Positions 10,745 to 21,193 of a stretch of 64,000 bases of DNA are shown in pieces. Source of the stretch: Brasenia schreberi (lineage: Eukaryota; Streptophyta; Magnoliopsida; Nymphaeales; Cabombaceae); the NCBI GenBank assembly GCA_036023115.1, contig JAYKKT010000059.1, positions 9,634,501 through 9,698,500 of the forward strand. Direction: 5' to 3'. The position numbers were made by a program, and so were the translations under genes. Under the pieces are notes generated by a model, which saw only the letters and a list, made by a program, of their open reading frames with translations, had not been told where the DNA came from and did not search any database. Position 1 is the stretch's first letter; the number at the start of each line of letters is the position of its first letter.

Positions 10745-11178
10745 TGTAAGTTATTGGTGACCTCTTTCGGCCCCAATATCAGTAACCATGAAATACGGGA
10801 AGAAGGGCCCTCTTCCAAAATTTCATGAGTTGCCTTTAATAAAGATAAACTTTAAAAACAAAAAACCATTTTTTTTACAAAAGATATGAAAATCTCCCCA
10901 ATAAATATGAAATGACTCAAACATAAAGCCTAAAGCGGAAAACACGAGAATAGGAAAGCCAAATATATATGTATATATATATATATATACAATGTATAAA
11001 TGAATAGAGATACAATATACAAAAAAAGAGAAACGGCTTCCTAAGAAAACCCCTTGCGAGTAATCATTCACCCTCGTGTTCTTTTTCATTCTTCTTCTAC
11101 TTCGCTGCTGTTCTTGGGAGATTTTTGCTCCAACCATCTTTCCTTAGACTAGCTTTAGAACTGTAAAAGAAGCCAACA
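10745..11178 (+). repeat. 3' LTR of the copia element
   Basis: It starts TGTAAGTTATTGGTGACC and ends GAAGCCAACA, matching the 5' LTR in order and orientation. A longer (AT)n run near 10963-10990 accounts for part of the length difference. Reading frames on its minus strand are LTR sequence, not genes. Confidence 0.85.
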
Positions 11179-11483
11179 TCTTTATCACTAACAACCTAAG
11201 AACAATTCTGGTTACTGCATTGATCACTCCTCTTCACGTTCATCATAGTCTTTCCAGGAGAGAGAGAGAAACCACCCGTTCCTTAAGGATGATAGGAAAC
11301 TTTTGTCTTTCATCATGGTAAAGCATGTGGTTTTATCTAAAGTTAATCCAAGAAACAAAATTTAATATACTTTAAACTGAAAATTCTTCCAACATATGAA
11401 GATGCAAAATCCATTAGAGTCCAAACGGCGACAACCTACCTGTTCAACGAAATCTCTTCTCTGTCCAGGCTGGAAGTAGTAAA
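11179..11483. other. Spacer between copia 3' LTR and PR-1 pseudogene
   Basis: No gene or repeat recognised. On the minus strand this would be the downstream flank of the PR-1 remnant. Confidence 0.4.
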
Positions 11484-11996
11484 CTAATATGGTCTCTCAC
11501 CGATATAATTATCGGGTGGATCATAGTTACAAGTCATAAAAACACCCGCCTCGCCATTACACACCAACTTGGTGCAACCAAGCCTTCTAGTTGATCTCCA
11601 AACTATCTGAGTGTAGTGCCCACACATCTAACACATTGCACAAGAGTTAGTTCAATGGTTATAGCACTGGACCTCTGAGACCTAGACGCGGATGGCGTCA
11701 GCCGGAGTCTGGTCTTTTCCGCTCCCCCAAAATATGTTTTCAACATAAGGACCCTCCAAATGCTTGAGAGCACAGTCAGCCCGCTGCTGGTTCGCATACC
11801 CTTGAGCATACCTGGCCAACCTTCTGTCCCACATCAGGATAGGTTGACCAACCACGGCCCGTGCCCTGTTTTGGGGTATCAAGAATTGTGCCGCTGCATC
11901 TTCACGCGACTTGTTTCGAGCCTGGGCGTGTGCAGCATAAGCGAGGAAGACCAACAGGATGAACTTAAAGATGAGCTCATGGTTCGAACCCCCCAT
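11484..11996 (-). pseudogene. PR1-like: Pathogenesis-related protein 1 (CAP superfamily) pseudogene
   Basis: PR-1 proteins are secreted CAP-domain proteins of plant defence. The 171-codon frame from the ATG at 11996-11994 to the TAG at 11486-11484 has no frameshift and the normal PR-1 length. A hydrophobic signal peptide (IFKFILLVFLAYAAHA) is followed by the CAP domain: AAQFLIPQNRARAVVG, WDRRLARYAQGYA, ENIFWGSG, the signature [16 protein letters not shown] and TCNYDPP. The C-terminus NYIGERPY resembles the CAPE peptide region. Three in-frame stops break it: TAG at 11684-11682 (where a conserved Trp is usual), TGA at 11654-11652 and TAG at 11630-11628. PR-1 genes are usually intronless, as here. 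Otherwise conserved, so decay looks recent. Confidence 0.9.
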
Positions 11997-13868
11997 GCTC
12001 AAAACCTTACTAAAGGGTGGTGGAGGGCTAACAATGACTCTCACACACATTATTATTGCAACATTTATATCTTATTCCTCATAGAGTGTGGTACCGGATT
12101 CAGGGTATGCAATCCATAATTTCCAAATTACAGCCTGGGACTTTACATCTTTCCAGATAGAAACCCAATCTTGAGTTATTACTGAAATTAACTGTGGAGG
12201 TGTGAAAATTTGGTTATTTGAAGTTCTCCCGCAAATTCAATGTCCAATTCCAACAAATTTCCTATTTTTTGATGCCACAGTGGCAATTCTCAAGAGAGAT
12301 ACTCTTTACTTTTTAGAGAGAGTGATACTCTTTACTTTTGGAGGGAGAGCCTACATGAAACTATAAGATGGGAAAGAGAGTTGATTGAGTAGTATAGGTA
12401 GGGAAGTGAAGTGTTGACTTCACCCAAGTTAGGCAATTCTCAAACCTAAATCGAGGCCTAGCCTGAAGAGTGCACATGTGTGTGATTATGCATGTCCTCC
12501 CCAAGCTCTTTGAATTAAGGTTCATGAGCTACCAACTTTATAAAAGGACATGTGGTTTCTTCCATCTATCAATATGGGACTAAATTGTGTCTCTTGGTCT
12601 TCACATGCACAAATCCCTCTCACATGTGACTTAATGTTTAGGACTTTCACATATATCAAAGATGCATCAAATAAATATTTAGGGATATAACAAGAACTAA
12701 ATATAATTAATGAACATGAGTTTAATTAACCCAACCTTTAATTACATTAATTTCAATGCTATGCTCCAACCTTGGACCATTGGTGAGAACATTACCAAAC
12801 TGCACTAAGAGATAAGCAAACTTTACAACTTTACAAAGAAACTTTAGGAGATTATAGTTATTCTTAGACTAGATGAATTATGTGAAGAAGATCGTTTAAT
12901 CGTAGCAAGAGGGATTTTATTATATAGTGATCTTTTGTGTAGTGCTAACATGAATAGGTCCACAACGGGAAAAAGTGCTAAACTGCTAAGGGAACCAAAT
13001 CCCATATGTTTACATCTCCAATTATGTAGTGCTCTTTTGGGCTCCTCTCCCCATGCTTTTCTTGTGGGGGGATGCTTGGAATGCGACATGAACAACAAAA
13101 GGGATTTTATTTCTTTTTTAATATTGTGCATTTGATAGCACCTTTTATTGCGTTAGCTTGATGCAAACTTTTTAACGAAAGTATCATTTACCGATACAAC
13201 TCATATCACACAAAGAGCAACAACCCACCTTGCTAGGTGGTCAACCCACAAGTTAAAGGTCATGAGTTCAATACACACAATGTGCATCTAGCCTCATCCT
13301 CTTGAGTGTACTAAACAAGAAAAGGCGATACCACCATAGCATCTCTTATGTTAATTGTTTCTAGGGATGACAATGGGAAGAGTTAGGTACATGCTTAGGA
13401 TATATATATGGTATATGGTTTTTGGTAGTGGAAGAGTAATAAAAGGTGATGAATGATGGTGTCTAATGTTCAATCGATGAAACCATGTAAAACGAGGGAT
13501 TGAGTAGGGGACTACATTCTCTTATATATATGTGCTCAATTATGTTCATGTTTCAATATACTCAAACATTTTCACCATATGATAGTATGGTAAATGGTGA
13601 AGATTTGAATTTGAAAATTGAATTGTATTGTTGTGCATTAAGTGCAATGTATAAAAAATATAATGATATAATTTAGTTTTTAAATTCAAATTTGTAAAAT
13701 TGATCATATTGATTTAACGATGGAGATGTTTGAATATATTTAATTATAAATGACTTTAAGATGGACCACTATCTATCTATATATAGTGATAAATGCTCAA
13801 ACTTCATTCATATTCAAATTTACTTTATCATCTCAACCGTTTGATTTTTGAGATGAATGATTAAAGTA
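11997..13868. other. Intergenic, no gene recognised
   Basis: The stretch is AT-rich with no convincing coding sequence. A short direct repeat (GATACTCTTTACTTTT at 12298-12313 and 12324-12339) is the only local structure of note. Around 13235-13290 a GAGTTCAATAC phrase resembles a tRNA B-box, as in SINEs, but no full SINE could be delimited. Reading frames at 12844-13135 overlap on both strands and look like chance. Confidence 0.45.
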
Positions 13869-15565
13869 TAGAAAATGTACTTTTATGGGGCAAAAAATCA
13901 GTTAGGAGCAGGGGCATGCATCATCCTTATATCCCCTGAAAAGGAAGAAATCCCAATGTCATTTCGATTAGATTTTCCTTGCTCCAATAATGTGGCCGAA
14001 TATGAGGCACTCATAAAGCCTAAAAATTTTGAAAAATCTATGGGCATAATGCATTGAGGTCTTTGGAGATTTCATGCTTGTTGTAAACCAGGTTTCAAAA
14101 ATTTGGCAAGTCAAAAATGAAAAACTTATACCATACCACGAATTAGCCACCAAGTTGGTTGATTCCTTCAAATCATGCACACTCACTCACATTGGTAGAG
14201 AGGACAACACTATACTTGATGCTCTCTCTTCATTAGGATCATCTCTAAGGATCAATCCCTAGAAATCCTACACCTACCCACTCCATTGATACAAGATTTT
14301 GAGATTTATCAAAATTGCCAAAATCAGGAAGAAAAACCTTGGTTTCAAGACATTAAAAACTTTTTAGAAAATAAAAGATTTTCCAAATTTACTTCTTTTA
14401 AAGATAAAACTTCCATTCGAAAAATCTCAACCCAATCTATTATCCTAGGAGGGGTTCTATACAAAAAGAGCTTTTCAAGCATCTTGTTGAGGTGTGTTAA
14501 CCATGATGATGCTAGGATCATCCTTCATGAATTCCACGATGTCAATTCCAATATGATGGCCATGAAAATATTTAGAGCACGTTATTTTTTGTTCACCCTG
14601 AAACAAGATTGTCATGATCATGTTAGAAAGTATCACCAATGTCAAGTGTATGGAAAAGTCATTCACATTCCATCATCTTCATTGTATTCCATTGTTAGCC
14701 CATAGCCCTTCACCATATGGGCATTTGATATCATTGGACCAATCACACCCACAACATCCAATGAACAAATGTTCATTTTAAGAACTACTGAATATTTTTC
14801 TAAATAGGTTGAAGCTACCTCCTTGACAAATGTTCAAGGACAACATTTAGTGGCATTCATTAAAAAATATCTTGGCTCGATTTGGAGTTCTAAGAGACCT
14901 AGTGTCGGATAATGGCACCAAGTTCAAAAATGAGAAAGTGAAAAGGTTGTGTAAAACCTATGACATCACTCAACATTTTTCGTCCTCTTACTACCCTCAA
15001 GGCAACGGCCAAGCTGAAACTAGAAACAAGACTCTCATAGGCATCATTAAGAAGATATTAGAAAAGGGTAGGACATGGCATGAGAAGTTAGATGAAGCCT
15101 TATGAGCTTATAGAGCCTCCATTAGTAACCCCCACAAATGTCACACCTTTCAAATTGGTCTACGACACAAATGTCATACTCCTCATCCACATCAAATTGC
15201 ATTCATTCCATACATCCATTGCATTCAATTTTCCTATAGAGACCCTACAACAAGCTATGATGGTAGAGCTTGATTTGCTTGATGAAAATAGGCTTCTTGC
15301 CTTGAATCATGCACATGCATACCAATAAAGGACAACTCGACATTATGAGAAGTATATGAAGGCTCACCACTTCAAAGTGGGTGACCTTGTTTTGAAAATC
15401 ATACACCACCAAGGCCCACACCCTCTTAGAAAGTGGCAGCCCAAGTGGGATGATCCCTATGTTGTAAGATGGGCATCAACAAATAATGCATATTGGTTAA
15501 TTGATGCTGAGGGAATTTTGGTAGACCCTATAAATGCATAATATTTGAAGGAATATCATATCTAG
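13869..15565 (+). pseudogene. Ty3/gypsy (Tat-like) RNase H and integrase remnant
   Basis: The translation starts with an archaeal-type RNase H pattern (AGACIILISPEKEEIPMSF, NNVAEYEAL), continues VNQVSKIWQVKNEK and HELATKLVDSF, then an integrase zinc-binding region (HEFHDVNSN ... DCHDHVRKYHQCQVYG at about 14525-14655). The catalytic core follows: FDIIGPI at about 14730, VSDNGTKFKN at about 14904, and YYPQGNGQAE. A C-terminal part has HFKVGDLVLK and GPHPLRKWQPKWD. The second RNase H plus this order is typical of the Tat/Athila side of Ty3/gypsy. At least five stops or frame changes are seen. gag, protease and RT are absent, so the left part is lost; the break near 13869 is abrupt. Confidence 0.85.
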
Positions 15566-16694
15566 GGTTTCTCAAAATTTCTTTCGAAATGAATTTTGAA
15601 AATGGGTCTCCTTGTTGATTATATGACCCTAAATTAGGGGATTGATACTTTATGAAAAGTGGAGTGCTTTCAAAATTATTTGATAACATTTCAAAAATCC
15701 TTGTTTTACAAAATAAGGCCAAATCCAAAATAGCAAAATATTTTCAAACAGTACGTGCTATTATGAAATAGGATATACTTAACCAGATCGAGTATCTACA
15801 GGGATAAGCTATTTTTCCATTTCACTCTCTCAAAAAAGAAAATTGGCAAAAGTAAAAAAAAAGAAGAAAATAAACCTTCAATATAGATGTTTCTTAAAAA
15901 AAAGAAAAGGAAAAAACAAAACCTCCAATATAAAGGCCATCTTTGAAAGAAAAAAAAAGGAAAGCCAAAGCTCAAAAGGAACAAATTTTCATTAAAATCT
16001 TCTTTGCCTCATATCAGAGATGCTTCATAAGGGACCGTGGAAAACTCATTCTCCATTCCCCAACAACTTATCTCAAAGGAGAAAACTTTTGTCTTTATAA
16101 TCCTAGAGTAGGAATAGGACCTATCAATTTGGATTTTATTTTGTTTTAGGATTAGACCTTCTTGTGTGGGAAATGAAGTTTTGAAATGTCCTTCAAGTTT
16201 TTTTAACAAAACCTCTACTATGTAATGGGCATTAAAACCCAAGTGAAGGGAAAGTGTAAGAAATGAAAAGTCCCTTCCGATAGATGCAAAAGGGAGTTCT
16301 CTTCTTAAATGAATTTTCAAAAAAATCTAAAGCATCAAATCAAACAATATATAGAGACCATCCTGCTTGAAGCGGCCGGCCTCATGGGCACCCTCCCAAG
16401 CTTCCAAATTAGTCTGTGGATATCTCTAGACCCACTCCATTCACTTCACACTTCGTGCACACATGAATCCACCAAAAGATCATTCAAATATATCATTGGA
16501 CTAGGTTTCATTCATGTAAGGTCCCCTTTTTGGATAAGGGTCCCATCCTTCTCAAATAAATGACCCAAGAAAAGAGATTTTATCGAACAAAGGAGAGATT
16601 TATACTCTCAAGAATTTTTTGGAAAGAAAACCCAAAGGGTGTTTATTCTTTGTTATTAATCAAATAAATTTGGATTAATGTCAAAGAGGGCATT
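15566..16694 (+). other. Region between integrase and putative 3' LTR of the Tat-like element
   Basis: Non-coding, with A-rich runs near 15830-15970. It ends in a purine run (CAAAGAGGG, 16682-16690) that fits a polypurine tract. Frames here show no recognisable domain. Confidence 0.45.
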
Positions 16695-18000
16695 TGTAAA
16701 CATCCGAAATTTTTTGATAAAATTTTCCAAATACAAAGCTTTTTCAAAATTCGAAATTTTGTAACAATCCCCTAATCTTTAAAATGGTTTAAAAACTTGA
16801 TATTCAAAATAAAAAAAAATTCAAAAGGAAATTATTTGAAATCCCAAAATCTTATCCAAAGCTGGATCAAGTAAGAAATGGCTAGAACTAGAAAGGAGCG
16901 AATTGCCCAGAAAAGGTGGATAAGGAAAGGGCCAAAACATGTGAATCAAGTTCAATTTAGGGTCAAGTGGCAAGACAAAGCCCAATCCAATCCAAGGTCA
17001 AGCAAAGGTCAATCCAATTCAAGTTCAAATCAAGGATCACACCAACCTAACCCAAGATCAAGCATGTGAATCGAGTCCAATTCAGACCCAAGGCAAGACC
17101 AAGACGAGTGTCACACCAAAGCATGTCCAACTCAAACCAAGGAAGGGTTGCAAGGACCCAATTCAAGTTAGATTAAAGTGGTTAAAGGTTGCACTAAGAC
17201 CAGCCAAGACCAACCAAGGAGTTGCACTTGCATCCAAATAAGACATGCCAAGAAGTCAAGGCCAATAGTTTGATGACCAAGTCACAAGCTGGACTAAGAC
17301 AACAAGTCCAAGTCAAAATGATCAAGTCACGAGCTAGATTAAGCAAAGAAGGTTCAAAACAAATACAATGGACTAGTGGCTAAGTTAAAGGCCACACATA
17401 TGCATGAGATAAGGACTAGGGGTTGCACCTAACAATGGGTCAGTCTAGTCGTGCTTGGATCAAATAAGAAGGCGAGTCAAACCGCACCCATGGTCAAGCC
17501 ATGTAGGACAGGTTGCACCTTGATCAAGAGGGGACCACCACCAGCCCCACGTGCACCATGTGACCAACACTCTACATTAGATTGAATCAAGTTTGGGCCA
17601 AGTATCAAGCTCCGTGCCTAACCCGTGGAAGATCCTAGAGACTCCCCTTGAAAGCTATAAATATACCCCTTGGGGGTTGGATTAAGGGATAAAAAATCAA
17701 GAGAGATCCCAACAAATAGAGAGAGAAAAAGAGAAAGAGAGAGAGGAGGAGGAGAGGAAGAAGTCGCCCAAGGAGGAGGTGTTACCCCCTAGCCATCGGT
17801 CATCCCTAAATCTTCCAAGGCTTCCACTCAAGGTCGATTCCTTCCCTTCTCTTCTTCCTTGCTTTTTCCATCTTTCAATTCCATTTAATTCAAGTTTTAA
17901 TTAAAGAACATTTGACTCCAAAGTATTGTAATATTTGAGGGAAGGTGCTGCCAAAATTTGTCTAAGACCAAAGGTAAACCGCCTATTACTTGTTTGCTCG
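16695..18000 (+). repeat. Putative 3' LTR of the Tat-like gypsy element (right end approximate)
   Basis: TGTAAACATCCG follows the polypurine tract at 16682-16690. Inside there is a TATA box (TATAAATATA, 17656-17665), followed by a GA-rich leader-like stretch at about 17700-17765, as expected of an LTR promoter and R region. Between 16880 and 17550 the sequence is enriched in CAAG/TCAAG words. No second copy exists in the window, so the right border is a guess and the LTR call rests on position and internal signals only. Confidence 0.5.
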
Positions 18001-19007
18001 GTGGTTGCTTCTATCTCAATATACATTGTACATCTCATACTCTATCATGTGCTATCTCCTCTATGTTTAAGCTATACATTAATTTCTCTTGATTACTGCA
18101 CTTCCTCCTTGATGAAATTTCTTTGGATGAGCATCCAACACGTTAGAAATCAATTGAATGCATTCATTAGACTATTAAAACATAAAACTCTATTTCAACA
18201 TTCTCTATTCTTCTGATTGTCGAATTTTCTAGCCCCAAGTTATGAACACAAAATTCCAAAAATTGGTCCACATATTGTTCACATGCTGGCCAACCCACCA
18301 TAATTTTTTTAAGAATTTTAGGTGTATAAAGTCATAAATAAAATCGTAAAAACCGAACAAAATCGAAACAAAACCTAACTGCACTGCACATCCTATAATA
18401 GAGCTTGGATAAATTTCCCTTAAATCTATTTGTAGTGATCCAAAACCTTTGGAAAGGTCCCGTTGGAAAGCTGATTACCATAGAATTATAACTTACAAGT
18501 TTCATAAAATTTCAATGCGTACATATAGAGATACAAGAGTTTCCTTAAGCCTCTCTATTTCTATCATAAGGCTTGTCCCAAGTTCGAAGGTTGGGAACTT
18601 CCAAGATTTAATTTGGCTCATGCTCAGATCCAAAAACCAAAAAAAAAAAAATCCTAATAACCTCAGTATATCTTAGGTAAAATTTTTCAGGATTTTTTGA
18701 GATCGAAAAATACTAAAAAAATTATGAACATCTATTATAAAAAACTTTGTTTAGAAGACTAAATTTTTTAAGGGAATTATCACACGATTTTAGAAGACTT
18801 GTTTAGATTGAAACTTTGTGTTACAAACTTCCTGGATCCTAAAACAATTTTCAAAGTGTCTAGAATGACCCTTGAACATCGGTTCAGGAAGACATACGAC
18901 GAAAAAACTCACTTCTCCACAATCGCCAAAAAAGTCAGAATTCAATTTTGCAAGTTTTGGAAAACTTGATCGCACGCTCGCGCTTTGTTTTGTAAATCTG
19001 ATTTCAA
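18001..19007. other. Unassigned intergenic sequence
   Basis: AT-rich, no gene seen. A phrase around 18445-18560 (GGAAAGGTCCCGTTGGAAAG) has the look of retroelement flank but could not be matched to anything in the window. Confidence 0.35.
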
Positions 19008-19681
19008 TTGTCTAACCAAATACAATTCTCTCTCGATATGTTCCTCAAAAATGGATTCGTGCAGATTTTTCTCCCAACTAACAAAGAGATTTTAAGCGGA
19101 ATTGCCGCATATAAAATTGAGCACAATTTTTCAAAGAAATAACCCGCTTATTTCTCAAGAAGAGATGAGAAACATGTTCAATATCATTTGATTGAATAGT
19201 TGACCCAACCCACTTGTTATTTGAAGAAACCTTCCACTTCAATTGATATTTTTTCACGAAAAGCAAACACGAGATAATAAATCTAGTCATTCACTAAGAT
19301 TTTGAATAGTTGTCCCGAATTCAAGTTGATTATGTTTCGCTTCTTCCTCGGAGAAACACGATCAAACAATTCCCAACCACGGTCCTTGCGGATCGGATCA
19401 TACATATAGGATACAAAAAGAAACTCCAGATATTTGATATCTTTCTCTTTGAATGAGATCTCAATTCCAGCTACTGTTTCATTAGATATCTTACAACTAG
19501 AATCTTTTTTTTTTATCTAATTCGTCCACCACTGCGAACCCGAAGCCGGATTCGGGCATGATACACTTTTTAGTTATTGGGAGAACTCAAGTACTCTCTT
19601 TCGGATCTAGGAAAGAGCTCTTAGAGATCTTTTTTCCTTTTGGAAGATACAAGAGCAGAACAATCAACCTATTGATATTGG
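19008..19681 (-). pseudogene. ycf2: Plastid DNA insertion carrying a piece of ycf2
   Basis: The minus strand reads as the N-terminal third of plastid Ycf2, a very large essential plastid protein. Recognisable phrases include [16 protein letters not shown] and [11 protein letters not shown] (19078-19290), the [13 protein letters not shown] equivalent near 19425, and the ITKKCIMPES equivalent near 19555. The match is close at the nucleotide level with scattered substitutions, a few stops and a small A-run expansion at 19505-19515. Its edges (about 19008 and 19681) fall inside ycf2, so this is a ~675-bp fragment without promoter or neighbours. It is a nuclear plastid transfer (NUPT), or plastid DNA that came through the mitochondrion. 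It is non-functional. Confidence 0.9.
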
Positions 19682-19729
19682 CATGTACATTCATATATCA
19701 ATATATAAATATATGCACATGTAATAGAA

Positions 19730-19754
19730 ATATATATATATATATATATATATA
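19730..19754. repeat. (AT)n microsatellite
   Basis: Pure TA dinucleotide run about 50 bases after the ycf2 fragment, inside a wider AT-rich patch (19690-19800). Confidence 0.9.
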
Positions 19755-20265
19755 GTATATATGTAATAAAAATATTTATTTAATTATTTCTATATTTATT
19801 TATATGGGCCGGGCTGGGGCCCGGCTCATATTGACATCTCTACTTTTTATGTCAGAGCGTTTAAGTTTCTAAAGTGTTAGGGGTTAAAAGGGAACTATTG
19901 TTTTTTCTTATGTTAAGATGGAGAGGCCCAATCCAAATATGGATTCCTCAGGTATCGAATTGACGACCTTAAACATCAACAACAAGCTCTGTACCAGATG
20001 TTGAAATCTTGCAGTGGGGATAATTTTGATTGCTAAAACCATCTTCAATCCACTTTTTCTCTCAACCACTGTTCTCAAGTAACAGAGACTTTGTTTAGAT
20101 GCTCCCAAACAAAGCCTAAGTTTTGCGCCCAGCTTTAGTGAGTTATTTGTGCGCCTTGCAGAAATCCAGATTCTGTTCATTAATATACACCCTGAAATAT
20201 GTTGACATAATGAATTTATGATGCTTCTCGTCTTCTAATTTTGTTGACATAGTGAATCTAACATG

Positions 20266-20307
20266 CTTAGCCGACCCCATCTAGTATGGGAAAAGGCGTA
20301 GTTGTTG
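20266..20307 (+). mobile_element. Ultra-short RTE LINE insertion with perfect target duplication
   Basis: The 42 bases contain only the extreme 3' end of the RTE family: the CCGACCCCATCTAGTATGGG phrase, the GGAAAAGGCGTAG phrase and one TTGTTG. It is flanked by identical 16-bp direct repeats TAGTGAATCTAACATG at 20250-20265 and 20308-20323. The insertion therefore arose by genuine target-primed reverse transcription that stopped after about 40 bases. Confidence 0.92.
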
Positions 20308-20323
20308 TAGTGAATCTAACATG

Positions 20324-21193
20324 GTTCTTCTCTCCAAAGCTGTACATTTATTCATCATCTTGCCAAGTATCTAAAAATCAAGTGTATCAAGAATAAAGGT
20401 GGGTATGTTATGTGAAGTTTGCATCTTTTCTGCATTTTGCATAGACTTGGCCGTTGAATATTCTTAATTGGTGTGTATCAATGAGGTACCCTTATGGTGT
20501 TCTTAAATTGCAAAGCTGGGCTGTCATCTTACGTGGACATCTCTGAGAAACTTCTCCTCACTGTTATTAATAAATTAGATAATTTATAAAATTCCAATTT
20601 GAAAATGAAGTTGGTACTTGGTAGTGTTGCTCAGAATGTTTGATTGGTCATTACTTTATTCTAAAAGAAGTAAACTCTGAAGATAAAAAATGAAAAGTTC
20701 AGGCTAAGAGCATGTACTTAACCATAAGTCATTGGGTTTTTTTGTCTCTGAAGTGTCATGGCATGTTCAGTGTCATATCGCTTTAAAAACTGGCATGGAT
20801 GCCGATTTCCGGTATCTTACAAGGTTTATAGCTTATTCCTCCATCATTCAACTTGTGACATCGGTCATGTAACTAATTTAGAAGGTTAAAATTGCAATGC
20901 TTGTGTTTCTTATTTTTTTACTGTGATGTTGAATGGAAAGGCGTCATTCTGTTCTATTGGTTATCATTTCGTCTTGGACAAGGTTTCATTTATTACCCGG
21001 TTACTTATTTGGAGCTAGAAATAACTTGTCCGTCTTCTTTTTTATCTTTATCATGTCCAGGTTTGATTTCCATTTGGTGCAGTTCTTCTTTGCATGTCTG
21101 CCTTCTGTAGGTACAACTCTTGATCACTTCATTTTTGTTACCTTGGTATTTCATGATTGCATATTGCCTCCTAAAAGTGATCTTTGCTGACAG
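20324..21193. other. Intergenic or intron sequence before an unrecognised gene
   Basis: No domain is recognised. T-rich composition and many TTTT-CAG contexts resemble plant introns, so upstream exons of the gene at 21194 may lie here. I could not assign them with confidence. Confidence 0.35.

Larger units (their letters stand above)
4480..11178 (+). mobile_element. Ty1/copia retrotransposon, complete outline but dead, with nested RTE LINE
   Basis: Two related LTRs (4480-4880 and 10745-11178) bracket a plus-strand gag-pol remnant. A primer-binding site matching the usual initiator-tRNA-Met type follows the 5' LTR, and a polypurine tract precedes the 3' LTR. Removing the nested LINE (7287-8729) leaves about 5.26 kb, a normal copia length. 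gag and pol carry many stops; protease and the N-terminal part of integrase appear lost between the zinc knuckle (about 6.9 kb) and the integrase remnant (7.06 kb). The LTRs differ by many substitutions and indels, so the insertion is old. The flanking bases (CTTTT left, TCTTT right) are only a near match for a 5-bp target duplication. Confidence 0.85.

Noticed and set aside
11760..12119. 119-codon plus-strand frame
   Set aside because: It is antisense to the PR-1 pseudogene, whose translation is clearly recognisable.
16878..17069. Basic/Gln-rich short frame in the putative LTR
   Set aside because: The sequence is made of CAAG-type word repeats and lies inside the presumed LTR.
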